From Terriglobus albidus (GTDB taxonomy: Bacteria; Acidobacteriota; Terriglobia; Terriglobales; Acidobacteriaceae), in assembly GCF_025685425.1 (NCBI RefSeq), contig NZ_JAGTAS010000049.1:1-64000 (forward strand): DNA of 64,000 bases, in the 5' to 3' direction. This document shows positions 8,906-18,251 of this stretch, piece by piece. The notes below the pieces were generated by a model. It was not told where the DNA came from and did no database searches. It saw only the letters and a program-made list of their open reading frames with translations. The position numbers and the translations under genes are program-made. Numbering within the stretch: position 1 is the stretch's first letter; every line of letters begins with the position of its first letter.

Positions 8906-9334
8906 CTAGCTGGCGTGGACATGTCGATGTAGATGAAAGATGTCTCGAAACACATTGGCAACCTTCGCTCGCATTGGCTTCTTCTTTTCCAGGGGAAGCA
9001 GAGGCAGCGATGGATCGCTCGCCCATACAGGTTGGAGCGCAGCACGAGAGACACGATATCCGCGCTTAGGAATGGTTTCGATGTAGTCCGCCCCATTTGG
9101 CAAGCGGCCAAGAATACGCCGCAACATGAAAATGGTCTGAGTGATATTGTGATCTTCAACCGCCACATCAAACCAGACCTTGTTGAGCAGGTCTTCGCGG
9201 CTAACAACTTCACCTTGGGCATCGAGCAGGACTGACAGCGCTTGTAGCTGCCGTTTTGTCGCATTTACAACAACCAGGCCTCTTGTGAGGCTCAGCGGAT
9301 TCCGTTCTAATGTGTATTGTCCGAGGAACTGCAT
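8906..9334 (-). CDS. Stand-alone winged-helix (Trans_reg_C) regulator
   Basis: A 142-residue protein whose first 100 residues are an OmpR/CadC-type winged helix: TKRQLQALSVLLDAQGEVVS, REDLLNKVW, then VEDHNITQTIFMLRRILG and YIETIPKRGYRV. No receiver domain and no transmembrane helix follow. The tail is a short basic, His-rich stretch ending HLHRHVHAS. Acidobacterial relatives usually continue into a membrane segment and TPR repeats, so this may be a truncated derivative. It is upstream of and co-oriented with the P450 gene and might control it; that is inference only. Confidence 0.8.
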   Translation of the reverse strand: MQFLGQYTLERNPLSLTRGLVVVNATKRQLQALSVLLDAQGEVVSREDLLNKVWFDVAVEDHNITQTIFMLRRILGRLPNGADYIETIPKRGYRVSRAALQPVWASDPSLPLLPLEKKKPMRAKVANVFRDIFHLHRHVHAS

Positions 9335-9739
9335 ACTACCCCTCTCCGCTACGGCGTCCGTTCTTCATCCAACGGTGCTAGAGATGCTGGCGGATATGTG
9401 GGGTGAATGACAAGAAACAATGAGTTTTATAGCGAACTCTTTGGTTATCCTTTCGAGGTTACCTCGCGGCCAATCGTACGTGGATCCGATCGGTGAAAAG
9501 CCTTTCTTTCTTTCACAGAAATTAGCTTTACAAGGAAAAAAATCGTTTTTTCTCCGCTAAGTACCAGGTAACCACTTGTGAAGTCTTCATTCTATCTCCA
9601 TCAGCCAACAGAGCTGGCCGAAGGCTCTTGACAAGAGCCAAATGACAGGTAACGGGGGTTCGGGCGAAGCTCGAACTAAGTGAATTCCAAACGGCCCAGG
9701 CACCCGGTGCATGGGTTATATGGGGAAAAATCGATACAT
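9335..9739. other. Intergenic region, no gene seen
   Basis: About 400 bp with an AT-rich part at 9500-9570 (CTTTCTTTCTTTCACAG, AAAAAAATCG) that could hold the promoter of the minus-strand winged-helix regulator. A plus-strand frame opening at GTG 9680 is probably only the antisense of the reading frame at 9740-9997. A GAGCTGGC/GCCGAAGGCTC piece near 9611 resembles a repeat fragment at 19985. Confidence 0.5.
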
Positions 9740-9997
9740 TCAGGCGCTCTTGCGAAGATCTTCGTTATCCGTGGTTGCGTCGTCACGTTCATCTTCTGTG
9801 CGATACATGTATTCGGTCTCTTCGGCGGGGAGATGAGAAGTGACTCCCTGCTTTTTGCTCTCCGGTGTGAGGGTGCCGCGCTCTCTCATCTCGGCCGCCT
9901 CTGCGCGTTGCTGCTCCCGTTCATCATTTCCCGCCGTGCCGGCGTTTTGCTTCGTTTGATCTTGAGGAGTTGTGCGTTCGCCATCGTCTTCCTCCTT
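9740..9997 (-). pseudogene. Small hydrophilic protein, start out of frame
   Basis: On the minus strand a frame open from the ADOP stop (10061) down to TGA at 9740 encodes a very hydrophilic, Gln/Glu/Asp/Arg-rich peptide, with stretches such as AGTAGNDEREQQRAEAAEMR and GTLTPESKKQG. A strong ribosome site AAGGAGGA with ATG 9984 sits exactly where the protein should start, but that ATG is in a different frame and stops after 32 codons. The only in-frame ATGs are internal (EMRERG and YMYRTE). This looks like a frameshifted small gene, or a sequencing indel. The family is not recognised. Confidence 0.35.
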
Positions 9998-10060
9998 CGA
10001 GAATCTAGGACGCCAACGGCCGCCGTCGCGTTGGCGGGGTATTGTCTCTCTTTACAGGCC

Positions 10061-12802
10061 TCAATCTGCTCTGAGGGCCTTCATTGGATCAATGGAAGCC
10101 GCCCGGCGTGAGGGAATGAATCCAGCCACGGCGGCACAGATGGTCAGCATCGCCATCGCGCCGAAGAACGCCAGGGGATCATACGGCTTCACTCCATAGA
10201 GAAGGCTTGCCATGAAGTGACCCGCAAGGAGCGCCGCGGGGATGCCAATCGCCAGGCCAATCAGGATCTGCCAAAGTGCGCCGCGCAGCATCATTGCCAC
10301 CACACCGGAGCGCGCCGCACCCAATGCCATGCGGATGCCGATCTCGCTTGTCCGTCTGACAACGAAGTAGGACATTACTCCGTACAGTCCCACCGAAGCC
10401 AGGATGAGAGCCAGGGCTCCGAACCCGCTGGTGAGTCGCGCCAACAGTCTGTCCTGGTTGAAGTTGCCTGCGACCTCCGCATCATAGGGACTGAAGTGCA
10501 TGACGGGGAGATTGGGATCGATGGCGGCAAGTGTTCTGCGCGTCAGAGTCTCAACATCCGGCGGCGCCTGCACAAAGTCGAGAATGATGAAGTTGAGATA
10601 CATGGAGCTCTTTTCCGCGGCGTCGACGTCAGGTTCTTTGTAGCCAGGAAACAGCTGCGATGACGGGCGGAAGAAGAGTGGCCGCACCTCGCCGCGCGGA
10701 TCGGTCATCTTGAAGTCTGCAAAGACTCCTGCAATTTCAAAGGCGCCGGAGTACTGGATCGACCCTACGCCAAAGTGTTTGCCGATCGGATCCTGGTTGG
10801 GAAAGAAGTGTCTGGCGAAGGCCTGATTGACCAGAACGACCTGCTGCGAAGTCGCCGTATCCTGGGCGGAGAAGTTGCGGCCGCGCACAATCGGCACTCC
10901 AATCGATTCGAAAAAGCGGGTACTGGCGCGATCCCAGGCGGCGAAACAGGGGTCCTTCGGGCCGGGTGCAGTATGGCCTTGAGGAATGACGCAGGAGCCC
11001 CACATATTGCCGCCGAGGGGGATATAACGGACAAGGCTGACGTTGGCCATTCCCGGCAACGCCGCGAACCGGTCCTCTATCTGCTGGTAGAGCGCGGGAA
11101 GACGATCGACCGTATACCCCACACCTTTTGGGTCAATAGAAACTACATAACGGTTTCTGGTGGCAATGCCGAAGTTCTGGTGCTCCAGATGATGAAGTGA
11201 CTTTGTCATCAGCAATGCGCCTGCCAGCAAAACCATCGACAGCGCTACCTGAAAGACGATCAGAATACGTTGCGGCAAGGACGAACGATCGGCGGTGGAC
11301 CGATTCACTCCGCGAAGAGCATCGGCGGGGTGTGCATACGACGCCAGCCATGCGGGCACGGTTCCAAAGACAATGCCGGTAAGCACAGACACGACAAACG
11401 TGAACGCCAGGACGGCGGTTGAAGGAAGTGCCTGAACGGGCATGTTCTTCGCACTGGGAAATGCGAGGGTCAGCATCATGTACGAGCCGGCGTAGGCAAC
11501 AGCCAACCCTGCCGCGCCACCCATCAGGCTCAACAAGACGCTCTCGGTGAGAATCTCCCGGATAACTCTGAACCGCGATGCACCGAGCGCGATTCGTACC
11601 GCTACATCCGCACGGCGCGCGGTGCAACGAGCCAGGAGCAGATTAGCGACATTGGCGCAGGCGATGAGAAGGACCACTGTAGAAAGAATCATCATCATGC
11701 GCAGACCTGTGCCCGTCTGCTGTTGCAGTCTCTGAATGCCGCCACCGGCGGGCGCCAGAACGACATGCTGCCTTGGAATCAGCGCCACGCCGCCATGATC
11801 GGCATACGTCGGACGAGTGGTGAGCCATTGCTGCAACGCTACGGACAACTTCGCCTGCAGGGCCTGGATATTGGTAGCGGGACGTACTCTACCCAGCGGA
11901 TAGAGCCAAAGCTCATCGGTGTTCTTCAGTGCGGAGTTGGCGCCTTCGAGTACGGGCTCACTGGCAAGGGGCATCCAGAAATCAGGCGGATTGGAGATGA
12001 TGCGATCGCCGAAGAATCCCGGAGGCGCGATGCCCGCTACAACAAAGGGATGCAGCTGCACATAGATAGTGGACCCGACAATGGCGGGATCCGCGGCGAA
12101 GTCGGCCTGCCACGTCTTGTAGCTCAGCACCAGTGTCGGTGCGGCTCCGGCTGTGTCATCGTTTTCATTAAGAACTCGTCCCGCATACGCGCCTACACCG
12201 AGGGTTGCGAAATAGTTCCCGGAAACATATTCGCTTCGCATTGGCCGGGCCGGCTCAGCACCTTTGCGGACGCTGAATCCGTTGCCACCTGCTTCGACCG
12301 CAGCCAACTGCTCGAACTCCGGCGCCGTCTGCTTAAGGTGGAGATAGAGATCGTAGGAGAAGAGATCGAAGTCGCCATTATCGTTTTGATAGTTGTTGTA
12401 GTAGCAGCAATCGTTCTTGTCCCCAATGCGATAGAGGCGCGAAGGATCAGTCACCGGCAGGGAGCGCAACAGAATGCCCTGCACCAACGTGAAGATTGCG
12501 GTATTGGCACCGATGCCAAGCGCAAGGGTGAGAACAACGGTGAGCGTGAAAGCAGGCTCTTTGCGCAGTTGCCGCAGCGCGTAACGGACGTCCTGAAGCC
12601 ACTGCTCCAGGCGCAACCATCCCCATTGACTTCGGGTCGCATCCGCAATCATCGGCACGTTGCCGAACTCATGCAGTGCAGCCTTCCGTGCGTCTTCCGG
12701 CGATTGTCCGCGTGCCACCCGCTCGGTGATCGCCATCTTGAGATGAGTTTCGAGCTCTTCCGTCAGATCGGATTTACGCCGTAGAAATCGAAATAGTCTC
12801 AT
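10061..12802 (-). CDS. ADOP-family permease (FtsX/MacB type)
   Basis: A 913-residue acidobacterial duplicated orphan permease. The N-terminal prefix (residues 1-60) reads [20 protein letters not shown] and [11 protein letters not shown]. Then come a first MacB-PCD/FtsX module (TM near 80-105, periplasmic part to about 350, three TM to about 490) and a second module (TM near 510-530, periplasmic part, three C-terminal TM). No ATPase is encoded in the window, as is usual for this orphan family. ATG 12802 follows GAGGTGG; GTG 12814 is an alternative overlapping the PadR stop. It is transcribed after the PadR gene, which probably represses both genes through the operator at 13162. The transported substrate is unknown. 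Confidence 0.93.
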   Translation of the reverse strand: MRLFRFLRRKSDLTEELETHLKMAITERVARGQSPEDARKAALHEFGNVPMIADATRSQWGWLRLEQWLQDVRYALRQLRKEPAFTLTVVLTLALGIGANTAIFTLVQGILLRSLPVTDPSRLYRIGDKNDCCYYNNYQNDNGDFDLFSYDLYLHLKQTAPEFEQLAAVEAGGNGFSVRKGAEPARPMRSEYVSGNYFATLGVGAYAGRVLNENDDTAGAAPTLVLSYKTWQADFAADPAIVGSTIYVQLHPFVVAGIAPPGFFGDRIISNPPDFWMPLASEPVLEGANSALKNTDELWLYPLGRVRPATNIQALQAKLSVALQQWLTTRPTYADHGGVALIPRQHVVLAPAGGGIQRLQQQTGTGLRMMMILSTVVLLIACANVANLLLARCTARRADVAVRIALGASRFRVIREILTESVLLSLMGGAAGLAVAYAGSYMMLTLAFPSAKNMPVQALPSTAVLAFTFVVSVLTGIVFGTVPAWLASYAHPADALRGVNRSTADRSSLPQRILIVFQVALSMVLLAGALLMTKSLHHLEHQNFGIATRNRYVVSIDPKGVGYTVDRLPALYQQIEDRFAALPGMANVSLVRYIPLGGNMWGSCVIPQGHTAPGPKDPCFAAWDRASTRFFESIGVPIVRGRNFSAQDTATSQQVVLVNQAFARHFFPNQDPIGKHFGVGSIQYSGAFEIAGVFADFKMTDPRGEVRPLFFRPSSQLFPGYKEPDVDAAEKSSMYLNFIILDFVQAPPDVETLTRRTLAAIDPNLPVMHFSPYDAEVAGNFNQDRLLARLTSGFGALALILASVGLYGVMSYFVVRRTSEIGIRMALGAARSGVVAMMLRGALWQILIGLAIGIPAALLAGHFMASLLYGVKPYDPLAFFGAMAMLTICAAVAGFIPSRRAASIDPMKALRAD

Positions 12803-12810
12803 GTACCACC

Positions 12811-13158
12811 TCACTTCGCGGTCATGATTGCCTCAATGGTGGCAACCATCCTGCCCCAGCGTTCGTAGTCGGAAGCCAGTTGTTCCTTGCCCAGTTTTGT
12901 AATCCGGTAATATTTCGCCCGCTGATTGCTCTCGCTCTTTCTCCACTCGGCTTCGACCCATCCCTGGTGTTCCAGCCTGTGCAGCGCGGGGTAAAGCGAG
13001 CCGGTCTCCACCTGAAGCACCTCGCCGGAGCTCGCACGGATTGCCTGGCTGATTCCATAGCCATGCTGTTCGCCCCACTGAAGCGTCTTCAGGATCAACA
13101 TGTCCAACGTGCCCTGCAGAAGCTCAATCCGGTTCTGATATTTCGTCTTTGTCGCCAT
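12811..13158 (-). CDS. PadR-family transcriptional regulator
   Basis: A 115-residue PadR protein with an N-terminal winged helix: [49 protein letters not shown] and [13 protein letters not shown]. It is followed by a short dimerisation helix, the usual length for the group that accompanies ADOP permeases. Its stop lies just upstream of the permease start, so the two are translationally linked. Its own start is 3 bp from a large palindrome (13162-13200), which is a strong candidate for autoregulation. Confidence 0.95.
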   Translation of the reverse strand: MATKTKYQNRIELLQGTLDMLILKTLQWGEQHGYGISQAIRASSGEVLQVETGSLYPALHRLEHQGWVEAEWRKSESNQRAKYYRITKLGKEQLASDYERWGRMVATIEAIMTAK

Positions 13159-13161
13159 AGG

Positions 13162-13200
13162 GTGTAGATCGCCTACATCAATGATGTAGACAATCTACAC
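13162..13200. promoter_or_regulatory. 39-bp PadR operator palindrome
   Basis: Two 19-bp arms around one central A: GTGTAGATCGCCTACATCA and TGATGTAGACAATCTACAC. They are complementary except at two positions and contain nested GTAGAT/CTACATCA half-sites. The palindrome begins 3 bp upstream of the padR start codon, so a bound repressor would block initiation or the promoter. GTGTAGA-type half-sites fit what is known of PadR operators. Confidence 0.8.
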
Positions 13201-13506
13201 CCCGGTCTTGGAACAAGCAAGGCTTGTCTTGCAAAAATCTCGAATGGGGTTTTTGAGGGTGGTTTAGCAGCTCCAAAGGGATGGGTAGAGAAGCAGATTT
13301 CTTCGCTCCCGTTCGTCGCTACGAAATGACAAAAAAGGCGAGGCCGAAAATCGGGATTTCCTAACTCACCCCTAGCGTTGCGAGCGCCCCCAACGAACAA
13401 AGTTCATCGGGGACCCCGAGGGTGGGGCAGCCTAGCTTTGACAAAGACGGTGGATTTCCAAAGTGTGAAGAGAGGCATCTGACATTCGAAGGAGGCAACT
13501 CCCCCC
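13201..13506. other. Divergent intergenic region with repeat fragments
   Basis: This 306-bp stretch separates padR from the sugar-dehydrogenase lipoprotein. It holds family D pieces (CCCCAACGAACAAAGTTCATC at 13389 and GGGTGGGGCAGCC near 13420), and a GGAGG at about 13491 serving the next gene. No further gene is visible. Confidence 0.5.
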
Positions 13507-14856
13507 ATGCGTCCTGTCTCACTGTCCATGCTGCTGGGGACGACACTGTTCTTCTTGTCCTGTACGAGCAAGCCTGCCGGCTCCGGCGATACAACGCCCC
13601 CAGCGACGCCGCCGGCCACGGACACGAAGACAGCTACGTCGGGCTGCACGTCTACCTTGACGGGGAGCTCCGCCTTTACTGATTACACAAAGCAGTCTCC
13701 TGGTGTGTGCCATCTGATCACTGCAGCCGACATGCCTGCACCCAATACAGCGTCTTCTGTTACCAACGAACCCACCGCCGTGCCCCGAAAAAGTGACCAG
13801 ATGCCTGCGGCGCCGGCGGGCTTCAACGTCCAGCTTTACGCGAAGGGTTTCAGCAATGCCCGCCTGCTCGCCACAGCGCCGAATGGCGATATCTTTCTTG
13901 CGGACTCCGACGGTGACGCTGTACGTGTGCTTCACGGCGTGAACTCCGATGGAACGGCGCAGACCGTAACAACCTTTGCCTCCGGGCTTAACTATCCCTT
14001 TGGCATCGCTTTTTATCCAGCAGGTTCCAACCCGCAGTATGTCTATGTTGCCAATACCGACTCCGTGGTTCGCTTCCCGTATCAGAGCGGCGATGCGACG
14101 GCTCGTGGAGCAGCACAGGTGATCGTCCCGTCGTTGCCTACGGGAGGTCACGGCACCCGCACGCTGACATTCACCAGAGACAATCGCCTGCTTGTCTCTG
14201 TTGGCTCAAGCAGCAATCTGGCCAATACGGACATCGACAAGAACGAAGTGAACCGCGCGGACGTGCTGGCGTATACCCCGGATGGCACGTTCCTGAAGCA
14301 GTATGCTACGGGCTTGCGAAACGCCGTCGGGCTCACCACCGACACCGCGGGTAACATCTGGGCCTCGGTCAACGAGCGTGACGGTCTGGGCGAAAACCTC
14401 CCACCTGACTATGTTTCCCGCATCCGTGAAGACGGCTTCTATGGATGGCCCTGGTATTACATCGGTTCCAATCCAGACCCGCGATTACCTGCCAGCCATC
14501 CCGAGCTCGCAGGTAAGACCATCGTGCCCGATGTTCTGTTGCAGGCACATTTCGCTCCCCTGCAGATCGGCTTCTATAGCGGGACGGTATTTCCGTCGAT
14601 CTACCAGGGTGATCTCTTCGTCGCTTCTCATGGATCGTGGAATAAATCGGTTCGCGGTGGGTATGAGATTCTGCGTGTCATTCTGGTGAACGGACAGCCC
14701 TCTGGATACTTTGAAGATTTCATCACCGGTTTTGTGAACAGCGATGGCACGGTCTGGGGACGTCCGGTTGGTATTACCACCGGGGCCGATGGGGTGCTCT
14801 ACTTTTCCGATGACGGATCTAATTCGGTGTGGCGTGTGACGTGGACAGACGGTTAG
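13507..14856 (+). CDS. Sorbosone/glucose dehydrogenase-like lipoprotein
   Basis: A 449-residue exported lipoprotein: the signal peptide ends in a lipobox (FFLSC, Cys19), followed by a Thr/Pro/Lys-rich linker. From about residue 95 the sequence is a six-bladed beta-propeller of the PQQ-dependent sugar dehydrogenase (GSDH / L-sorbosone dehydrogenase) superfamily, with typical blade motifs GFNVQLYAKGFSNAR, NGDIFLADSD, YPFGIAFYP, ATGLRNAVGL and GYEILRV. It may oxidise a sugar or alcohol in the periplasm, but no PQQ synthesis gene is nearby and the PQQ ligands cannot be assigned by eye. It is monocistronic. Confidence 0.88.
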   Translation: MRPVSLSMLLGTTLFFLSCTSKPAGSGDTTPPATPPATDTKTATSGCTSTLTGSSAFTDYTKQSPGVCHLITAADMPAPNTASSVTNEPTAVPRKSDQMPAAPAGFNVQLYAKGFSNARLLATAPNGDIFLADSDGDAVRVLHGVNSDGTAQTVTTFASGLNYPFGIAFYPAGSNPQYVYVANTDSVVRFPYQSGDATARGAAQVIVPSLPTGGHGTRTLTFTRDNRLLVSVGSSSNLANTDIDKNEVNRADVLAYTPDGTFLKQYATGLRNAVGLTTDTAGNIWASVNERDGLGENLPPDYVSRIREDGFYGWPWYYIGSNPDPRLPASHPELAGKTIVPDVLLQAHFAPLQIGFYSGTVFPSIYQGDLFVASHGSWNKSVRGGYEILRVILVNGQPSGYFEDFITGFVNSDGTVWGRPVGITTGADGVLYFSDDGSNSVWRVTWTDG

Positions 14857-14860
14857 AGAT

Positions 14861-15000
14861 CAAGCGCTGAAAGCGCGTTCTATCTCAGCCTGGGGCAACG
14901 CCCCAGGTGTCTGAGCCCATTGCGATCAAGGGCTGAAGGCCCGAAACCTGGGGCGTTGCCCCAGGCTGGTATAGAGCGCGCCTTCAGCGCTCAGAGCCAT
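14861..15000. repeat. Two head-to-head triple-hairpin repeats (family B)
   Basis: The first unit (14861-14911) reads AGCGCTGAAAGCGC, then CCTGGGGCAACGCCCCAGG. The second, oppositely oriented unit (14932-14994) has GGGCTGAAGGCCC, CCTGGGGCGTTGCCCCAGG and AGCGCGCCTTCAGCGCT. Each segment forms its own stem. Related copies are at 19872, 26002 and 44244. The remaining gap to 15267 holds a GGGTGCCCCGCCCTCGCAAC family D piece at 15056-15095 and no gene. Confidence 0.8.
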
Positions 15001-15267
15001 GGCACCTTGTTTGACATTTCGCAGCGAAGGGGAGAAATCCGCTTTTATTTCCTTCGCCCGGGTGCCCCGCCCTCGCAACGCTGGGGTGGGTAGGGATTAC
15101 CCAAAATTTCCAGCAGAGCACAAAACGAACGTTCGATAGCTGCTAACAAAAATCTGCTGACAACAGGCCATCGCTACGCAACGGGTTGGCATCACATCTT
15201 CGTCCGGTTGTGCAGGTAAGACCGACGCCGGTCGATCCCTCTGACGATTCGTACAGGGCAAAACAAT

Positions 15268-17691
15268 ATGAACCGCAAGCTGTGTGTCTTTCTTGCTTCT
15301 GTCTTCTTTCTTCTGGCTGCTCCCGTATTTGCTACCGTCACCGTTTCCAGTCCGCAGAACGGCTCGACGGTAAGCTCCCCGGTCAGTTATGTTGCCACGG
15401 CTACGGCCTCGACCTGTGCCAGCGGCGTTGCCGCGATGGGCATCTACGTTAATAATTCACTCGTCTATCAGGTGAATGGCGCATCGTTGAATACCAAGCT
15501 CACGATGAGCCCGGGCTCGTACTACACCGTGGTGCAGGAGTGGGATAACTGCGGCGGTGCTTCAACAACTCCGGTGAGCATTACGATTCCCGGCGGCAGC
15601 ACGCAGAACGGTGTTACCGTCAGTTCGCCCGCGAACAATAGCACTGATACCTCGCCTGTGACCTATACCGCAACGGCAGGAACCACGACCTGCGCGGCGG
15701 GTGTGGCGGCAATGGGTATTTACGTGAATAACACGCTTGCCTACCACGTGAATGGCGCATCGCTTAACACCAAGCTGACTCTCAATCCAGGCTCGTATAA
15801 CACCGTCGTACAGGAGTGGGATAACTGCGGCGGAGCGCTCTACACGCCGGTGAACATTACGGTCCGAAACCAGGCGCCGCCCACGGTCAACTTCACTGCG
15901 ACCTCTTCTACCATTACGGCGGGCGCCTCCTCCACGCTGAAGGTGGTCGCCAGTGATGCCACCAGCGTGGTCATTAGCGGAAACGACGGCTCCCATTACA
16001 CGCTCGCCTCGACGGGTGGAACGCAGGTTGTTACTCCGACGGCGACCACCAATTACACGGCGACAGCGACGAATGCCGATGGCAATACCTCAGTCGTTGC
16101 TACGGTTACGGTTGTGCCCGCAGCCGATCTTCAGAAGATCAATCACGTCGTTTTCCTGCTGCAGGAGAATCGCAGCTTCGACAGCTACTTCGGCATGCTG
16201 AACCCGTATCGATTGAGCAACGGCTGGAACATCGGCCAGGACGGTAAGACCTACGACGTCGACGGCATCGACGATAAGCTGGCCAGCATCAGCAACCAGA
16301 ATGATGAGGGTGTCTCCTATCAGCTCTTCAAGCTGAAGAGCAGTTGCATCGACGACGCCAGCTCTTCATGGCTCGAAAGCTATGGCGATGTAAGCCGCTA
16401 TGACTTCACGACACTACGTGGCATCAATCTTGATGGCTTTGTGCATACTGCCGAAGGCTTTGCGAAGTCGTGCCTGCAGTCCGGCGTATGCTCCGGCAAT
16501 TACAGCGATACCAACGGTCAGCGTGTGATGGGGTACTACGACCAGGGATTCCTGAACTACTACTATTACATGGCGTCGCAGTTCGCCGTCTCTGATCGCT
16601 GGTTCTCGCCGCTATCGAGCAAGAGCATTCCCAATCGCATCGCGACCTTTACCGGAGGAACCACGCAGGGCCTGGTCTTCGATCCGGGTTCCAACGATCA
16701 TCTGCCGCAGCTTGGTTTGACGACTATCTTCCAGGAGCTGGATCAATCAAGTGTGAGCTGGAAGGTTTACTACACGGTCACGCAGGGTTCCTGCCTCTCC
16801 GCGGATGACTGCACGGGAGGCGCGGCCGCGCAGTTCCCGGCTACTGTCCTCAGCTACTTCGGGTGGGCAAACAAATATCTCTACCAGAACCCGTCGGGCG
16901 CAACATGTGTGGCTCCGACGCAGAAGTCCAGTGTGGTCGGCGATGCTTCTAACTCCTTCTGCATCGATCCCAACCATGTAGCCCCACTCTCGGCCTACTA
17001 CACGGATCTGACGAACGGCACGCTGCCGAGCTTCGCCTTCATCGAAGCCGGCTATGGTCAAAACGACGAACATCCGGGCTCGGGCGGATCGAATATTGTC
17101 GGACAGGCGCAGGTCGCTAAGGTCGTCAACGCGTTCATGGCCAGCCCGGAGTGGAAGGACTCGGTCTTCTTCCTCAGCTATGACGAGGGTGGCGGCCCCT
17201 ATGATCACGTGCCTCCGGTGCCCGGTGCATCGAACGCCAATACTGATGCGGCACTCGGCTCCATTCCGGATATCGCGCAGATCTCCGTGAACGCCGACTC
17301 CTATAAGCCCTGCGTTCCCAGCGGTGGAGTGCCGACGACACACTGCGACCTGAACTCGAACGATCCCGGAGCCAACGCGGCCGATGCTCCGGCGAAACAG
17401 GGCTTCGCCGCCCAGCTCGGCTTCCGCGTCCCGAACATCATCATCTCGCCCTTTACGCGCAAGCACTTCGTCTCGCATACGCCGATGGATCACACGGCGG
17501 TGATCAAGTTCGTGGAGAACCGTTTCCTGGGATCCTCCGCGCATCTGACCGCACGCGATGCGGCGCAGCCCAATCTGCTGGAGTTCTTCGACTTCAATGC
17601 AGTTCCGTGGTCCACGCCACCGACACCTCCGGTACCGGTGAGTGCGCAGTCGCTTGGGTACGATCCGTGTACGCCTACAAAGATGTATTAG
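15268..17691 (+). CDS. Secreted phosphoesterase (phospholipase C type) with Ig-like repeats
   Basis: An 807-residue exported enzyme. The signal peptide covers residues 1-23 (cleavage near PVFA). Two nearly identical modules of about 95 residues follow (about 24-110 and 115-200), each with GVAAMGIYVNN, LNTKL and TVVQEWDNCGGA and two Cys. A third Ig-like domain ends near residue 285. The phosphoesterase domain (PF04185, phospholipase C / acid phosphatase) starts at KINHVVFLLQENRSFDSYFG and contains FFLSYDEGGGPYDHVPP and ISPFTRKHFVSHTPMDHTAV, the expected metal and substrate regions. It probably hydrolyses phospholipids or phosphomonoesters outside the cell. Confidence 0.92.
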   Translation: MNRKLCVFLASVFFLLAAPVFATVTVSSPQNGSTVSSPVSYVATATASTCASGVAAMGIYVNNSLVYQVNGASLNTKLTMSPGSYYTVVQEWDNCGGASTTPVSITIPGGSTQNGVTVSSPANNSTDTSPVTYTATAGTTTCAAGVAAMGIYVNNTLAYHVNGASLNTKLTLNPGSYNTVVQEWDNCGGALYTPVNITVRNQAPPTVNFTATSSTITAGASSTLKVVASDATSVVISGNDGSHYTLASTGGTQVVTPTATTNYTATATNADGNTSVVATVTVVPAADLQKINHVVFLLQENRSFDSYFGMLNPYRLSNGWNIGQDGKTYDVDGIDDKLASISNQNDEGVSYQLFKLKSSCIDDASSSWLESYGDVSRYDFTTLRGINLDGFVHTAEGFAKSCLQSGVCSGNYSDTNGQRVMGYYDQGFLNYYYYMASQFAVSDRWFSPLSSKSIPNRIATFTGGTTQGLVFDPGSNDHLPQLGLTTIFQELDQSSVSWKVYYTVTQGSCLSADDCTGGAAAQFPATVLSYFGWANKYLYQNPSGATCVAPTQKSSVVGDASNSFCIDPNHVAPLSAYYTDLTNGTLPSFAFIEAGYGQNDEHPGSGGSNIVGQAQVAKVVNAFMASPEWKDSVFFLSYDEGGGPYDHVPPVPGASNANTDAALGSIPDIAQISVNADSYKPCVPSGGVPTTHCDLNSNDPGANAADAPAKQGFAAQLGFRVPNIIISPFTRKHFVSHTPMDHTAVIKFVENRFLGSSAHLTARDAAQPNLLEFFDFNAVPWSTPPTPPVPVSAQSLGYDPCTPTKMY

Positions 17692-17729
17692 GCGAATCGC
17701 CAAATTCGGAAGCGGGTGGACACTTCGTT

Positions 17730-17795
17730 GCCCCATTCTTCGCAGTTTTATCGCGAAGGGTGGGGTCCCCGGCGAACTCGTTCGCCGGGACTTAG
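17730..17795. repeat. Family D hairpin repeat
   Basis: CCCCATTCTTCGC...GCGAAGGGTGGGG pairs with itself, followed by GGCGAACTCGTTCGCC, a second stem. The element ends directly at the first codons of the DUF4256 fragment. Confidence 0.6.
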
Positions 17796-17798
17796 CGT

Positions 17799-18029
17799 GT
17801 GGCGGCGGAGATCGGGATTGAGCCTTTGGACGAGGAGCAGTATCGAGAGCTGCAGAAGCTTGGGAGTTTTGATACCAAGACGCAGAGCTGGCTGAAGACT
17901 CCGGATGAGATTACCAAGCTGGGTGGCGCTCTCTTTGGTGATCGGCGCTACGGGCGGGTGTTTGTGTATCACAATACCGCGCCGTGCTTTTATCGCGGTA
18001 GGAGTTTTCGCGGGATGTTTAGGATTTGA
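17799..18029 (+). pseudogene. DUF4256 C-terminal remnant
   Basis: A 76-codon frame whose translation matches the C-terminal part of DUF4256 proteins (normally about 180-190 residues, by recollection): EPLDEEQYRELQKLG, FDTKTQSWLKTP, GGALFGDRRYGRVFVYHN and the terminal RSFRGMFRI. The N-terminal half is missing and the fragment begins at a GTG right after a family D repeat with no ribosome site. I read this as a gene decayed or cut by the repeat. Confidence 0.65.
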
Positions 18030-18062
18030 GCGGACCTTCAACGGCATAGCGAATGAAAGCTG

Positions 18063-18125
18063 ACCTCAGCGGCTGAAGCCGCTTGTACTTCAGTCTTCGT
18101 ACGGGACGGCTAAAAGCCGTCCCCT
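18063..18125. repeat. Hairpin repeat (family C type)
   Basis: Two stems, AGCGGCTGAAGCCGCT and GGACGGCTAAAAGCCGTCC, joined by TACTTCAGTCTTCGTAC. It has the style of the elements at 47467 and 52148. Confidence 0.6.
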
Positions 18126-18251
18126 TAAGCAATACATTCGCGCTACGCGCGAACAGGGCGAACCGGGCGGGAGACAAGATGAACTAATGGCTCGCCAAGG
18201 ATGGCGCGTTGCTGCTGAGGCGCCAGAGAGCGATCTCTGCCAAAATGGGGC

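Noticed and set aside
9680-10111. 143-codon plus-strand frame near the ADOP stop
   Set aside because: It overlaps the permease end on the other strand and is the antisense of the more protein-like hydrophilic frame; no ribosome site is seen.
15126-15135. CGAACGTTCG as a LexA box
   Set aside because: The half-sites abut; known LexA sites of this type need a 4-bp spacer. It is probably a chance palindrome.
16747-17736. Minus-strand open frame opposite the phosphoesterase
   Set aside because: Antisense shadow; the plus strand carries clear catalytic motifs.
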